The notes: generated by a model not told the origin, from the letters alone. DNA of 64,000 nt from Anaerolineaceae bacterium (GCA_026708325.1 JAPOVC010000016.1:62001-126000); one strand, 5' to 3'. Positions 34,120-42,227 are shown, counted from the first letter of the stretch. Numbers and translations are program-made.

Positions 34120-35529
34120 ATGCCATTTCATCCACGCGGTCAGGGGCTGGCCGCAGCCCTGATCACCCTTGCGCTGCTTTCCTTGACTCTGCTGACCGCC
34201 CCGGTCGCCGCGCAGACGCCCTGCGACGACCATGCGGGGCGACTGGCCGACATCCACACCCGCGAGCAACTGAAGGCCTACGTCCACTGCGCCGCCGAAC
34301 ACATTGAGGCCGTCGGCCATGAGCAGGCCTTCCAGGATTTCAGCGGAGGCGCCTGGCACGATGGCCCCATGGCGCTCTTCGCCGCGACGATCGACGGCGA
34401 GCACCTCTTTGCGTATGGTGTGGACATACCCCCCGGCAGTGACCTGTCGGAATGGCGCGATTCGGAGGGTACGCCCATCGTGCAGCAGCAGGCCCGCATC
34501 GCGCGCGACTTCGGCGCCGGCTTCGTTTATTACCGCATCGAAAACATCGCCAGCGGACTGGAAGAACCCAAGGAGTCCTACGTCCTGCGGCTGGACTACC
34601 AGGGCGTGCCGGCCTTCATCGGCGCCGGCCTGCATGCGCAGGACACGCGGGCCACCTGCTCGCCGGAGGTCGTGCGCGCCTCACTCGTCTACAGCGAACG
34701 CGACGTCGAGGCCTTCGTGACCTGTGCCGCGCATTACCTGCAGCAGAACGGCCTGCAGGCCCTGCACGATTTCAACAGCGACCCGCGCTGGATCGCCGGT
34801 CCCACCTACCTCATCCTGCTGGACATGGAGAGCCTCGTCGCGGTGGTTGCCGCCGGACAGCCACACCTGGTCGGCGTGGATGGCAGTGAATTTCGCGATA
34901 TGGACGATGTGCAATTCGCAAGGGAGAAGCAGCGCATCCTGGCCACCCACGACGATGGCTACGTCTATTACCGCTTCAGAAACCCGGCCAGCGGCGAAGT
35001 GGAGCCCAAGGCAACCTACCTGCGCCGGGTGCTGATCGACGGCCACGCCTACATCCTCGGCGCCGGCCTCTACGTCCCCGCCGCCGGGTGCCGCAGTCTG
35101 CCGCTTGCGCGTGAGATCGTCACGCGCGACGAGTTGCAACTGTTTGTGCGTTGCGCCGCGCGGCTGGTCGAGGAACGCGGCGAACTGGCCTGGGACCTCT
35201 TCCTCAACCACCCGCAATGGATCGGCGGGGCGACCTACATCTTCGTGCTGGACGAGCTCTGCCGCCAGCTGGTCTACCCGCTCGACTATGAGCGCGCGGA
35301 GGGCGATGAACCGCGTTGCGACCTCAGGGACGCCGAGGGCACCCCGTTGAACCAAAACGTCCTTGATACGGTGCGCAGCGAGGCAGGCGAGGGCTGGGTC
35401 GAGTACGTCTGGCTGAACCCGGCCAATGACAAGGTCGAGGCCAAACACGCCTTCGTCGTCGGCGAGACACTCGACGGCGAACACGTTTCGATCGGCGCCG
35501 GACTTTACGAATCGCAATTGCAGGGGTAA
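34120..35529 (+). CDS. Secreted triple-Cache protein 2 of 5
   Basis: A 469-residue paralogue with signal peptide (LITLALLSLTLLTAPVAAQ) and AGAGGAGAG before the ATG. Units begin at CDDHAGRLADIHTREQ, CSPEVVRASLVYSERD and CRSLPLAREIVTRDEL, and close with FIGAGLHAQD, ILGAGLYVPA and SIGAGLYESQ. Signature strands include AGFVYYRIEN, DGYVYYRFRNP and GWVEYVWLNP. The gene starts 83 bp after gene 1. Unit 3 is close to those of genes 3 and 5 (QWIGGATYIFVLDELCRQLV), pointing to recent duplication or conversion. The GW residue of the first helix is GH here (AVGHEQAFQDF). Ligand unknown. Confidence 0.8.
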   Translation: MPFHPRGQGLAAALITLALLSLTLLTAPVAAQTPCDDHAGRLADIHTREQLKAYVHCAAEHIEAVGHEQAFQDFSGGAWHDGPMALFAATIDGEHLFAYGVDIPPGSDLSEWRDSEGTPIVQQQARIARDFGAGFVYYRIENIASGLEEPKESYVLRLDYQGVPAFIGAGLHAQDTRATCSPEVVRASLVYSERDVEAFVTCAAHYLQQNGLQALHDFNSDPRWIAGPTYLILLDMESLVAVVAAGQPHLVGVDGSEFRDMDDVQFAREKQRILATHDDGYVYYRFRNPASGEVEPKATYLRRVLIDGHAYILGAGLYVPAAGCRSLPLAREIVTRDELQLFVRCAARLVEERGELAWDLFLNHPQWIGGATYIFVLDELCRQLVYPLDYERAEGDEPRCDLRDAEGTPLNQNVLDTVRSEAGEGWVEYVWLNPANDKVEAKHAFVVGETLDGEHVSIGAGLYESQLQG

Positions 35530-35601
35530 GCCCGTTTCGCTGCCGTTTCCATATCCATGGCAGCGACGGGCGCCGGTTGGCGGACCACCAGGGAGGGTCT
35601 C

Positions 35602-37005
35602 ATGATTTTCGGAAAACCACGACAGTTCCTGCTCTTTGCGGCGTTGACCCTGCTGCTGTCGCTGCTGGCCGCGCCGGTCGCGGCGCAAACGCCCTGCGAC
35701 AGCAACGAGGGGCGCCTCGCCGACATCCACAGCCGTGAGCAACTGAAGGCCTACGTCCACTGCGCCGCCCAACACATTGAGGCCGTCGGCTGGGAACAGG
35801 CGGCGCAGGACTTCGAGACCAGCGCCTGGATGGATGGAGACGTCTATCTCTTCGCCGGCACGCTGCAAGGCGACATTTTCTTCGTGGCCGGCTCGGGTTT
35901 GGCCGCCGGGACCAATCTGTGGGACCTGCAGGATTCGGAGGGCGTGTGGTCCACGCGTGAACTGGCCCGCATCGCCAGCGACTTTGGCGAGGGCTTCGCG
36001 TACTACCGCTTCACAAGCCGCGAAACGGGTCGCGACGAGCCCAAGCTGAGCTACATCATGACGCTGGAGCGTGATGGCGAGCCGGCGGGACTGGGCGCGG
36101 GCTATCATCCGCGGGACACCCATGGCAGTTGCTCGCCAGAGGTGGTGCGCGCCTCACTGGTCTACACCGAACGCGACGTCGAACGCTTCGTCACCTGCGC
36201 CGAACACCATCTGCGGCAACGGGGCCTGCAGGCGATCCACGAATTCAACACGGACCCGCGCTGGAAGGCCGGCCCCACCTATCTCTTCCTCTTTGACCTC
36301 GAGGAGCTCTTCACCCTGGTCAATGCCGGACAGCCGCAACTGGTGGGCACCGTTCGCGATGCCGCTGCCTATGCGCCAGACCAGGTGCCGGGTGCGCCCG
36401 AAACGCGGCGCATCCTCGCCAGCCACGACGATGGCTACGTCTACTACACCTTCCGCAACCCGGCGACGGAAGAGGAAGGACGCAAGATTGCCTATTTCCG
36501 TCGCCTCCTGCTTGACGGACGTTCCTATTACATTGGTTCCGGCCTCTACGTCCCCGCCGACGACTGCCGCAATCTGCCCCTGGCGCGCGACATCGACACC
36601 CGTGACGAAATGCAACAGTACGTTCGCTGCGCCCAGGACCTGGTCGACGAGCGCGGCGACCTGGCCTGGGACCTCTTCCTCAATCACCCGCAGTGGATCG
36701 GCGGCTCGGCCTACATCTTCGTCCTGGACGAGCTCTGCCGCCAGCTGGTCTACCCGCTCGACTACGAACGCCAGCAGGGCGATGAACCGCGTTGTGACCT
36801 AAGGGACGCCGCGGGCAACCTGCCAAACCAGGACATCCTCGCGACGGCCCGCAGTGAAGTCGGTGAGGGCTGGGTCGAGTACCTCTGGCTGAACCCCGCC
36901 AGTGACGAGGTAGAGACCAAACACTCCTTCATCGTCGGCGGCACGCTCAACGGGGAACATGTTTCCATTGGCGCCGGCCTCTACGAATCGCAAATGCAAT
37001 CGTAG
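35602..37005 (+). CDS. Secreted triple-Cache protein 3 of 5
   Basis: A 467-residue paralogue; the ATG at 35602 follows GGGAGGG and opens a signal peptide (LTLLLSLLAAPVAAQ). Units start at CDSNEGRLADIHSREQ, CSPEVVRASLVYTERD and CRNLPLARDIDTRDEM. Cache strands are GFAYYRFTS, DGYVYYTFRNP and GWVEYLWLNP. The 72-bp spacer from gene 2 resembles that before gene 5 (GATCCATGGCA-like block and GACGGGCGCCGG), so duplicated units carried their leader. Unit 3 contains QWIGGSAYIFVLDELCRQLV, almost the same as in genes 2 and 5. Confidence 0.8.
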   Translation: MIFGKPRQFLLFAALTLLLSLLAAPVAAQTPCDSNEGRLADIHSREQLKAYVHCAAQHIEAVGWEQAAQDFETSAWMDGDVYLFAGTLQGDIFFVAGSGLAAGTNLWDLQDSEGVWSTRELARIASDFGEGFAYYRFTSRETGRDEPKLSYIMTLERDGEPAGLGAGYHPRDTHGSCSPEVVRASLVYTERDVERFVTCAEHHLRQRGLQAIHEFNTDPRWKAGPTYLFLFDLEELFTLVNAGQPQLVGTVRDAAAYAPDQVPGAPETRRILASHDDGYVYYTFRNPATEEEGRKIAYFRRLLLDGRSYYIGSGLYVPADDCRNLPLARDIDTRDEMQQYVRCAQDLVDERGDLAWDLFLNHPQWIGGSAYIFVLDELCRQLVYPLDYERQQGDEPRCDLRDAAGNLPNQDILATARSEVGEGWVEYLWLNPASDEVETKHSFIVGGTLNGEHVSIGAGLYESQMQS

Positions 37006-37054
37006 CAGCGTCTCCGTTGTGGATACGCCGTGACCGAACGCGGCAATGGCGACG

Positions 37055-37072
37055 TGCCCGCCTGACCGGGCA
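37055..37072 (+). promoter_or_regulatory. Hairpin abutting the ribosome site of array gene 4
   Basis: TGCCCG-cctgac-CGGGCA forms a 6-bp stem ending directly at the GGGAGGG Shine-Dalgarno (37073-37079). A similar hairpin precedes gene 5. It may tune translation of individual array members. Confidence 0.35.
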
Positions 37073-37082
37073 GGGAGGGACA

Positions 37083-38477
37083 ATGCGAAGTCGACATCCA
37101 CACCTTTGTCTGGTCGCTGTCGGGCTGGCCATGCTGCTGATCCTGCTGGCCGCGCCGGTCGCGGCGCAGACGCCCTGCAACAGCCATGGGGGCCGCCTGG
37201 CCGATATCCACAGCCGCCAGCAACTGAAAGCATTCGTCAACTGCGCCGCCGAACACATTGGGGCCGTCGGCTGGGCACAGGCCGCGCAGGACTTCGAGAC
37301 CGCCGCCTGGCGCGACGGACCTGTTTACCTCTTCGCGGGCACCGGGGAGGGGAAAATCATCCTCGTGGCCGGTGTCGACGTTGAACCGGGCGCGGATGTG
37401 CTGGACAGGGTGGACTCTGATGGCGCCCACGTATCGCATCAACATCTGCGCGTATTGCGTGATTTCGGGAGCGGCTATGTCTATTACCGCTTCAACAACC
37501 CGGTCAGCGGCGAGACGGAACCCAAGGTGACCTGGATCACCCGGGTGGAGTATGAGGGGGAACCTGCCTACATCGGCGCCGGTTACTACCCGACGGATAC
37601 GCACGCCAGCTGTTCACCGGACCTGGTGCGCGCCTCGCTGGTCTTCAGCGAACGCGACGTCGAGCGCTTCGTGGCCTGCGCCGAACGCCATCTGCAACAA
37701 CGGGGCCTGCAGGCCCTGCACGACTTCAACACGAACCCGCGCTGGATCTCCGGCCCCACCTACCTCTTCCTCGGTGACATGGAGAGCGCTTTCGCCGTCG
37801 TCAACGCCGGCCAACCCCATCGCGTCGGCACCGACGGCTCTCTCCTGGTCGGCCCCGACGGGGTTAACGTCGGCCTGGAAACCCAGCGTGTCCTCAACAC
37901 TCACGACGACGGTTACGTCTACTATTCCTTCCCCAACCCCGCCACCGGCGAACCCGGCTACAAGGGCTCATATGTCCGCCGTATTCTGCTGGACGGGCGC
38001 GCCTACGTCCTCGGCGCCGGCCTCTACGTCCCCGCCGCGGAGTGCCGCCACCTGCCGCCGGCGCGCGACATTGACACTCGTGACGCAATGCAACAGTTCG
38101 TGCGCTGCGCCAAAGATTTGGTCGAGGAACGCGGCGAAGCGGCATGGGACCTCTTCCTCAACCACCCGCAGTGGATCGGCGGGGCGACCTACCTCTTCGT
38201 GCTGGACGAGAATTGCGATTATCTCGCCGCTCCCGTCTACCCGGCTGGCGTGAACAACGGACAATGTGACTTTGTCGACGTGGAGGGCACTCCGGTCGAT
38301 CAGGAAATCCGCGCCCGGGTCACCAGCGCGGAAGGCGAGGGCTGGGTCAGCTATGTGCTGCGCAACCCGCTCAACGGCGAAGTCGAGGGCAAGGAAAGCT
38401 ACGTGGTCGGGGTGACGCTCAACGACCAGCTGATCTCCGTGGCCGCCGGACTCTACGAATCGCAAATGCAGGGGTAA
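37083..38477 (+). CDS. Secreted triple-Cache protein 4 of 5
   Basis: A 464-residue paralogue from the ATG at 37083 with a strong GGGAGGG site. Signal peptide: LVAVGLAMLLILLAAPVAAQ. Units start at CNSHGGRLADIHSRQQ, CSPDLVRASLVFSERD and CRHLPPARDIDTRDAM. The third unit is distinct: VLDENCDYLAAPVYPAG replaces the DELCRQLVYPLDYER segment of genes 2, 3 and 5 while keeping the extra Cys pair (ENC and GQCDF). Closing strands are YIGAGYYPTD, VLGAGLYVPA and SVAAGLYESQ. Divergence around the loop expected to line the Cache pocket suggests a different ligand. Confidence 0.8.
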   Translation: MRSRHPHLCLVAVGLAMLLILLAAPVAAQTPCNSHGGRLADIHSRQQLKAFVNCAAEHIGAVGWAQAAQDFETAAWRDGPVYLFAGTGEGKIILVAGVDVEPGADVLDRVDSDGAHVSHQHLRVLRDFGSGYVYYRFNNPVSGETEPKVTWITRVEYEGEPAYIGAGYYPTDTHASCSPDLVRASLVFSERDVERFVACAERHLQQRGLQALHDFNTNPRWISGPTYLFLGDMESAFAVVNAGQPHRVGTDGSLLVGPDGVNVGLETQRVLNTHDDGYVYYSFPNPATGEPGYKGSYVRRILLDGRAYVLGAGLYVPAAECRHLPPARDIDTRDAMQQFVRCAKDLVEERGEAAWDLFLNHPQWIGGATYLFVLDENCDYLAAPVYPAGVNNGQCDFVDVEGTPVDQEIRARVTSAEGEGWVSYVLRNPLNGEVEGKESYVVGVTLNDQLISVAAGLYESQMQG

Positions 38478-38520
38478 GCCCGATACGCTGTTGTGTCCCG
38501 ATCCATGGCAACGACGGGCG

Positions 38521-38537
38521 CCGGTCCCGCAGACCGG
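38521..38537 (+). promoter_or_regulatory. Hairpin just before the ribosome site of array gene 5
   Basis: CCGGTC-ccgca-GACCGG is a 6-bp stem with a 5-nt loop, two bases before the GGGAGGG site (38540-38546). Confidence 0.35.
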
Positions 38538-38550
38538 CAGGGAGGGTTAC

Positions 38551-39957
38551 ATGTTTCACGGTATTGCAAAACGGTTCCTGTTCATTCTGGCGCCGGCCAT
38601 GCTGCTGTCGCTGCTGGCCGCGCCGGTCGCGGCGCAGACGCCCTGCGACAGCCACGCCGGCCGTCTGGCCGATATCCACAGCCGCCAGCAACTGAAACAA
38701 TTCGTCAACTGCGCCGCCGAACACATTGAGGCCGTCGGCTGGGAACAGGCCGCGCAGGACTTCGAGACCAGCGCCTGGTGGGAGCACCCGGTCTACATTT
38801 TCGCCACCAGGGCGGACGGGACAGCCCTGCTCAGCCCGGGTTCGGACATCGCCCCCGGCGACAATCTGTGGGACTGGCAGGACCCGGACGGCGTCTACCC
38901 CTCGCGGGAGCAGGTGCGCGTGACCCGCGACTTCGGCGAGGGCTACGTCTACCTGCGCTTCATCAATCCGGACAGCGGCCGCGAAGACCCGCTGGAGACC
39001 TGGGTCCGGCTGGTTGACTATCAGGGCGAGGCGGCCTATCTGGGCGCCGCGATCTATCCCCAGGACACGCACGGCACCTGCTCGCCGGAGGTGGTGCGCG
39101 CCTCGCTGGTCTACAACGAGCGCGACGCCGAGCAATTCGTGGCCTGCGCAGCCCATCACCTGCAGCAGAACGGCCTGCAGGCCCTGAACGACTTCTCCAG
39201 CGACCCGCGCTGGATCTCCGGCCCCACCTATCTCTTCCTCGGTGACCTGGTGACCCTCTATCAGGTCGCCAACGCCGGCCAACCGCATCTCACCGGAACT
39301 GACGGCTCCCTCCTTGTTGATTCGGACGGCGTACGCATCGGCCTGGAAATCCAGCGGGTCCTCAGCACGCATGACGACGGCTACGTCTATTACACCTTCC
39401 GCAACCCCGCCACCGACGAGGCCAGCCACAAGGCTTCCCATGTCCGTCGCGTCCTGCTGGACGGCCGTCCCTACGTCCTCGGCACCGGCCTATACGTCCC
39501 CTCTGCCGAATGCCGCAACCTGCCGCTGGCGCGCGACATCGACAACCGTGACGAACTGCAGCAGTACGTGCGCTGCGCCAGGGACCTGGTCGACGAGCGC
39601 GGCGAACTGGCCTGGGACCTTTTCCTCAACCATCCGCAGTGGATCGGCGGCCCGGTCTACATCTTCGTGAATGACGAGCAGTGCCGCCAGCTGGTCTACC
39701 CGCTCGACTACGAACGCCAGCAGGGCGATGCATCGCGTTGCGACCTCAGGGACGCCGAGGGCACCCTGCTGAACCAGGATTTGCTTGACATGTCTCGCAG
39801 CGAGGCCGGCGAAGGCTGGGTGCGCTATCTCTGGCTGAACCCGGCCAGTGACGAGGTCGAGGCCAAGCACTCCTTCGTCGTCGGCGGGACGCTCGACGGC
39901 GAACACGTCTACATCGGCGCCGGCCTCTACGAATCAGAAATGCAGCAGGACGGTTAA
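38551..39957 (+). CDS. Secreted triple-Cache protein 5 of 5
   Basis: A 468-residue paralogue from the ATG at 38551. Signal peptide: LAPAMLLSLLAAPVAAQ. Units start at CDSHAGRLADIHSRQQ, CSPEVVRASLVYNERD and CRNLPLARDIDNRDEL. The first unit differs around its pocket (WWEHPVYIFATRADG, GYVYLRFINPDSG); units 2 and 3 (YVYYTFRNPATDEA, VNDEQCRQLVYPLDYER) stay close to genes 3 and 4. It is the last gene of the array and is followed by a strong hairpin. All five share the exact junction APVAAQTPC, so the same export route and N-terminal disulfide are likely. Confidence 0.8.
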   Translation: MFHGIAKRFLFILAPAMLLSLLAAPVAAQTPCDSHAGRLADIHSRQQLKQFVNCAAEHIEAVGWEQAAQDFETSAWWEHPVYIFATRADGTALLSPGSDIAPGDNLWDWQDPDGVYPSREQVRVTRDFGEGYVYLRFINPDSGREDPLETWVRLVDYQGEAAYLGAAIYPQDTHGTCSPEVVRASLVYNERDAEQFVACAAHHLQQNGLQALNDFSSDPRWISGPTYLFLGDLVTLYQVANAGQPHLTGTDGSLLVDSDGVRIGLEIQRVLSTHDDGYVYYTFRNPATDEASHKASHVRRVLLDGRPYVLGTGLYVPSAECRNLPLARDIDNRDELQQYVRCARDLVDERGELAWDLFLNHPQWIGGPVYIFVNDEQCRQLVYPLDYERQQGDASRCDLRDAEGTLLNQDLLDMSRSEAGEGWVRYLWLNPASDEVEAKHSFVVGGTLDGEHVYIGAGLYESEMQQDG

Positions 39958-39963
39958 ACGCAG

Positions 39964-39994
39964 CCGCGCCCGGCGGGAAACCCGTCGGGCGCGG
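39964..39994. terminator. Bidirectional hairpin between the array and arsM
   Basis: CCGCGCCCGGCGGG and CCCGTCGGGCGCGG form a 14-bp stem (one G-T wobble position) around AAA. It lies 7 bp after the last array gene and 18 bp beyond the convergent arsM stop. No long T-run follows, but the stem is the strongest in the region and probably ends both transcripts. Confidence 0.7.
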
Positions 39995-40011
39995 TCATAC
40001 GATCCGGGGAG

Positions 40012-40737
40012 TCAGGCCCGCGGCTTGCGGGCCGTGATGCGCGCGCTGAAGAGCGGCGGCATGCCCGGCTTAATCGTGATAATCCCGTCGGCGTTCTGCA
40101 TGTCGGCGACCTCAATGTCCACCAGTCCGGCCTCGCGCATCAGCCCGGTGTAGTCCGCCAGGGGAATGGCCCCGGTCACGCACTCCGCCCACTTGTCGCG
40201 GTTCGCCATCAGCTCCGGCGCAAACTCCCCCGCGCTGACGATGTCGTTGACGGCGAGGCGGCCGCCGGGCTTCAGCACGCGAAAGGCCTCGCGGAAGACC
40301 GGCGCCTTGTCCGGCGTGAGGTTGATGACGCAGTTGGAGAGGATCACGTCGACCGTGTCCGCCTCCAGCGGCAACTCCTCGATCCGCCCCTCGCGAAACT
40401 CGACGTTGCCAATGCCCATACGCGCCCGCGCCGATTCCGCGCGTTCCAGCATGGCGGGCGTCATGTCGACGCCGATGACGTGGCCCGTCGGCCCCACCTC
40501 GCGCGCCGCCAGGAAGCAGTCGATGCCGGCGCCGCTGCCGAGGTCCAGCACCGTCTCGCCCGGCTGCAGGGCCGCGCCTTCCAGCGGGTTGCCGCAACCC
40601 AGCGACAGTTCGCTGGCTTCCTGCGGCAGGCCTTCCAGCATGGCCGCGCCATAGAAATCGGGCGAACAGCAGCTTTCGCCCCCCTGCGCCAGCGCGCCGT
40701 AACGTTCACGCACCTGCTCGTGGATGCTCTCGCTCAT
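40012..40737 (-). CDS. arsM: Arsenite S-adenosylmethionine methyltransferase
   Basis: A 241-residue As(III) methyltransferase converting arsenite to methylated arsenicals. The ATG at 40737 overlaps the arsR stop by 4 bp. The SAM motif is [12 protein letters not shown] (63-74). The conserved thiols for As(III) are present: SLGCGNP (Cys48), SNCVINL (Cys136) and KWAECVTGA (Cys186), with a vicinal CC at 23-24 in [12 protein letters not shown]. The length is short compared with 280-380-residue ArsM proteins with an added C-terminal domain. With arsR it makes a compact arsenic-response operon. Confidence 0.92.
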   Translation of the reverse strand: MSESIHEQVRERYGALAQGGESCCSPDFYGAAMLEGLPQEASELSLGCGNPLEGAALQPGETVLDLGSGAGIDCFLAAREVGPTGHVIGVDMTPAMLERAESARARMGIGNVEFREGRIEELPLEADTVDVILSNCVINLTPDKAPVFREAFRVLKPGGRLAVNDIVSAGEFAPELMANRDKWAECVTGAIPLADYTGLMREAGLVDIEVADMQNADGIITIKPGMPPLFSARITARKPRA

Positions 40738-41060
40738 GCCTCTTCCCTTTCCTCGTCGCTGACCGGGACCGGCGCCAGGCGGTAGTCCGGCGCGTAAACG
40801 CGCATCAACTCGCCGCAGCAGGTCGTCAGACGCTCCTGATTGAGTGTGTAGCGGCGCTGCCGTCCGCGCTGCTCGACCAGCACCAGGCCGGCCTCCTCCA
40901 GCAGGCGCAGATGGTGGCTGACCGTCGGCTGGCGCACCTGACCCTCCAGGGTCAGCACCAGGGCGTTGACCGTCAGCCAGCGGCAGCAAAGCTGGCGCAG
41001 AATCTCCTGACGGGTGCCGTCGGCCAGGGCCTTCGCGAATTGCAGCGACTCGTCCACCAT
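40734..41060 (-). CDS. arsR: ArsR/SmtB-family transcriptional repressor
   Basis: A 108-residue winged-helix repressor. [17 protein letters not shown] and [20 protein letters not shown] are the helix 1 and recognition-helix segments, and RQRRYTLNQ the wing. The classical metal motif ELCVCDL is not conserved (the equivalent region reads RWLTVNALV); instead Cys25-Cys26 and Cys81-Cys82 occur, suggesting a different As(III) or metal site. It is expected to repress itself and arsM. The start codon lies 6 nt past a consensus -10 box. Confidence 0.92.
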   Translation of the reverse strand: MVDESLQFAKALADGTRQEILRQLCCRWLTVNALVLTLEGQVRQPTVSHHLRLLEEAGLVLVEQRGRQRRYTLNQERLTTCCGELMRVYAPDYRLAPVPVSDEEREEA

Positions 41061-41066
41061 GCCCCG

Positions 41067-41094
41067 ATTATATTGATGATCATCAATATGTCAA
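41067..41094 (-). promoter_or_regulatory. arsRM promoter with 20-bp palindromic operator
   Basis: On the reverse strand TTGACA (41094-41089) and TATAAT (41072-41067) are both perfect consensus, 16 bp apart. The 20-bp perfect palindrome ATATTGATGATCATCAATAT (41070-41089) fills the spacer and is a typical ArsR-class operator. The arsR ATG at 41060 is 6 nt beyond the -10 box, so the message is probably leaderless. Confidence 0.88.
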
Positions 41095-41205
41095 GCGTCC
41101 GGGTCGCCACCGGGCCGGTGTACAATGAATCGGCCGCGCGTCAGAAATTCGCAAGATGCGCATGCTACAAGTGGATAGCCCGATACTCATGAGAGTCGTT
41201 TTGAA

Positions 41206-41787
41206 GTGAGAACCTGGATCATCCTCGCCCTCCTGCTGCTGGCCGCCTGCAGCGCCGGTGAACCCGGCGAGCAGTCCTACGACGGCGTCAGCTACCCGGC
41301 GGACTACGCCACGACCTACACGCACTACGCCACCGTCGACCGCGGCGACGGCACGATCCGCGATTTGTACATCAGCCCGCGCGCGCTGCAGGGTCTGCGC
41401 AGCAGCGGCCGTCTGCCGCACGACAGCGTGCTGGTCATCGAATTGTGGCAGGCCGCCCTCGACGAACAGGGCGAGCCGCTGCTGGATGCGGCGGGCCGCC
41501 TGCGCAAGGGCGCGATGCAGGACACGCTGCACGTTTCCCACAAGCGCATGGACTGGGACGAAGAGGACTTCACCAGCGCCGCCCGCGCCGGCAACTGGAA
41601 CTTCGGCTCCTTCGACCGCGCCAGCGGCGCGATGATCGACGAGAACCTGACGGCCTGCTTCAACTGCCACCAGGCCAGTTCGCGCAGCGACTTTCTCTAC
41701 AGCGCGCAGGAACTGGCGCGCTTCGCCATGAGCGACACGACGCAGTACTTCTACTGCGAACTCAGCCGTCGCAGCCCATGTCCGTGA
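41206..41787 (+). CDS. Cytochrome P460-family lipoprotein
   Basis: A 193-residue protein starting at GTG 41206, overlapping the stop of a 6-codon upstream ORF. The leader ends in the lipobox LLAACS, so it is membrane-tethered outside the cell. The c-type heme motif CFNCH lies near residues 152-156, and the fold pattern (YATVDRGDGTIRDLYISPRA, ELWQAALDEQG, AMQDTLHVSHKRMDW, NWNFGSFDRASG) matches cytochrome P460, which in nitrifiers oxidises hydroxylamine. Stand-alone homologues in other bacteria are of unknown role. It is divergent from arsR. Confidence 0.85.
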   Translation: MRTWIILALLLLAACSAGEPGEQSYDGVSYPADYATTYTHYATVDRGDGTIRDLYISPRALQGLRSSGRLPHDSVLVIELWQAALDEQGEPLLDAAGRLRKGAMQDTLHVSHKRMDWDEEDFTSAARAGNWNFGSFDRASGAMIDENLTACFNCHQASSRSDFLYSAQELARFAMSDTTQYFYCELSRRSPCP

Positions 41788-41794
41788 CCACCTG

Positions 41795-42082
41795 CTACAC
41801 CCCGTCCAGGGCGAGGAAGCTGGCCGTCGAGGCCGGCAGACGCAGTTGCTTCACCTCCTGATACTCGTCCGAAGCGTAGAAGTCCTGCACCGTCTGCAGC
41901 GAGGGGAACTCGATCAACACGAGACGGCTGGCCGGCGCGTCTCCCTCCAGCGTCACCACCTCGCCGCCGCGCACGAGGAAGCGGCCGCCGTATTTCTCAA
42001 TGAGCGCCGGCGTCTGCGCCGTGTACTTGCGATATTGCTCCATGTCATGCACCTCGACCTGGGCGAGCAGGTAGGCGGCCAT
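41795..42082 (-). CDS. DUF1330-family protein
   Basis: A 95-residue dimeric ferredoxin-like protein. The ATG at 42082 is chosen because GGAGG sits 6 bp before it, while the ATG at 42088 directly abuts that site. Family features: AAYLLAQVEVHDMEQYRKY, KYGGRFLVRGGEV, LVLIEFPSLQTVQDFYASDE, EYQEVKQLR. The function of DUF1330 is unknown. It is convergent with the P460 gene. Confidence 0.9.
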   Translation of the reverse strand: MAAYLLAQVEVHDMEQYRKYTAQTPALIEKYGGRFLVRGGEVVTLEGDAPASRLVLIEFPSLQTVQDFYASDEYQEVKQLRLPASTASFLALDGV

Positions 42083-42227
42083 CGTCATCCTCCACAAGGT
42101 TGGCATTCCACGCGCGCGCAGTATACCCCGCGCCGCTCGCCGCCTGACTTAGCCGTTTCTAATCGGTGGCGCCCTGGCCAGACGCTATACTGACGGCAAC
42201 GCACACGACACTGAGACTCTCCAACCC

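Noticed and set aside
32645-39957. Array proteins as ordinary chemoreceptors or histidine kinases broken by frameshift
   Set aside because: All five end cleanly after the third unit with the same terminal GLYES(Q/E)(L/M)Q sequence, and the next gene follows within 72-83 bp, so no lost signalling domain is implied.
41189-41209. Six-codon upstream ORF (MRVVLK) overlapping the cytochrome P460 start
   Set aside because: Could be a leader peptide coupling translation to the GTG start, but the only evidence is position; not listed as a gene.
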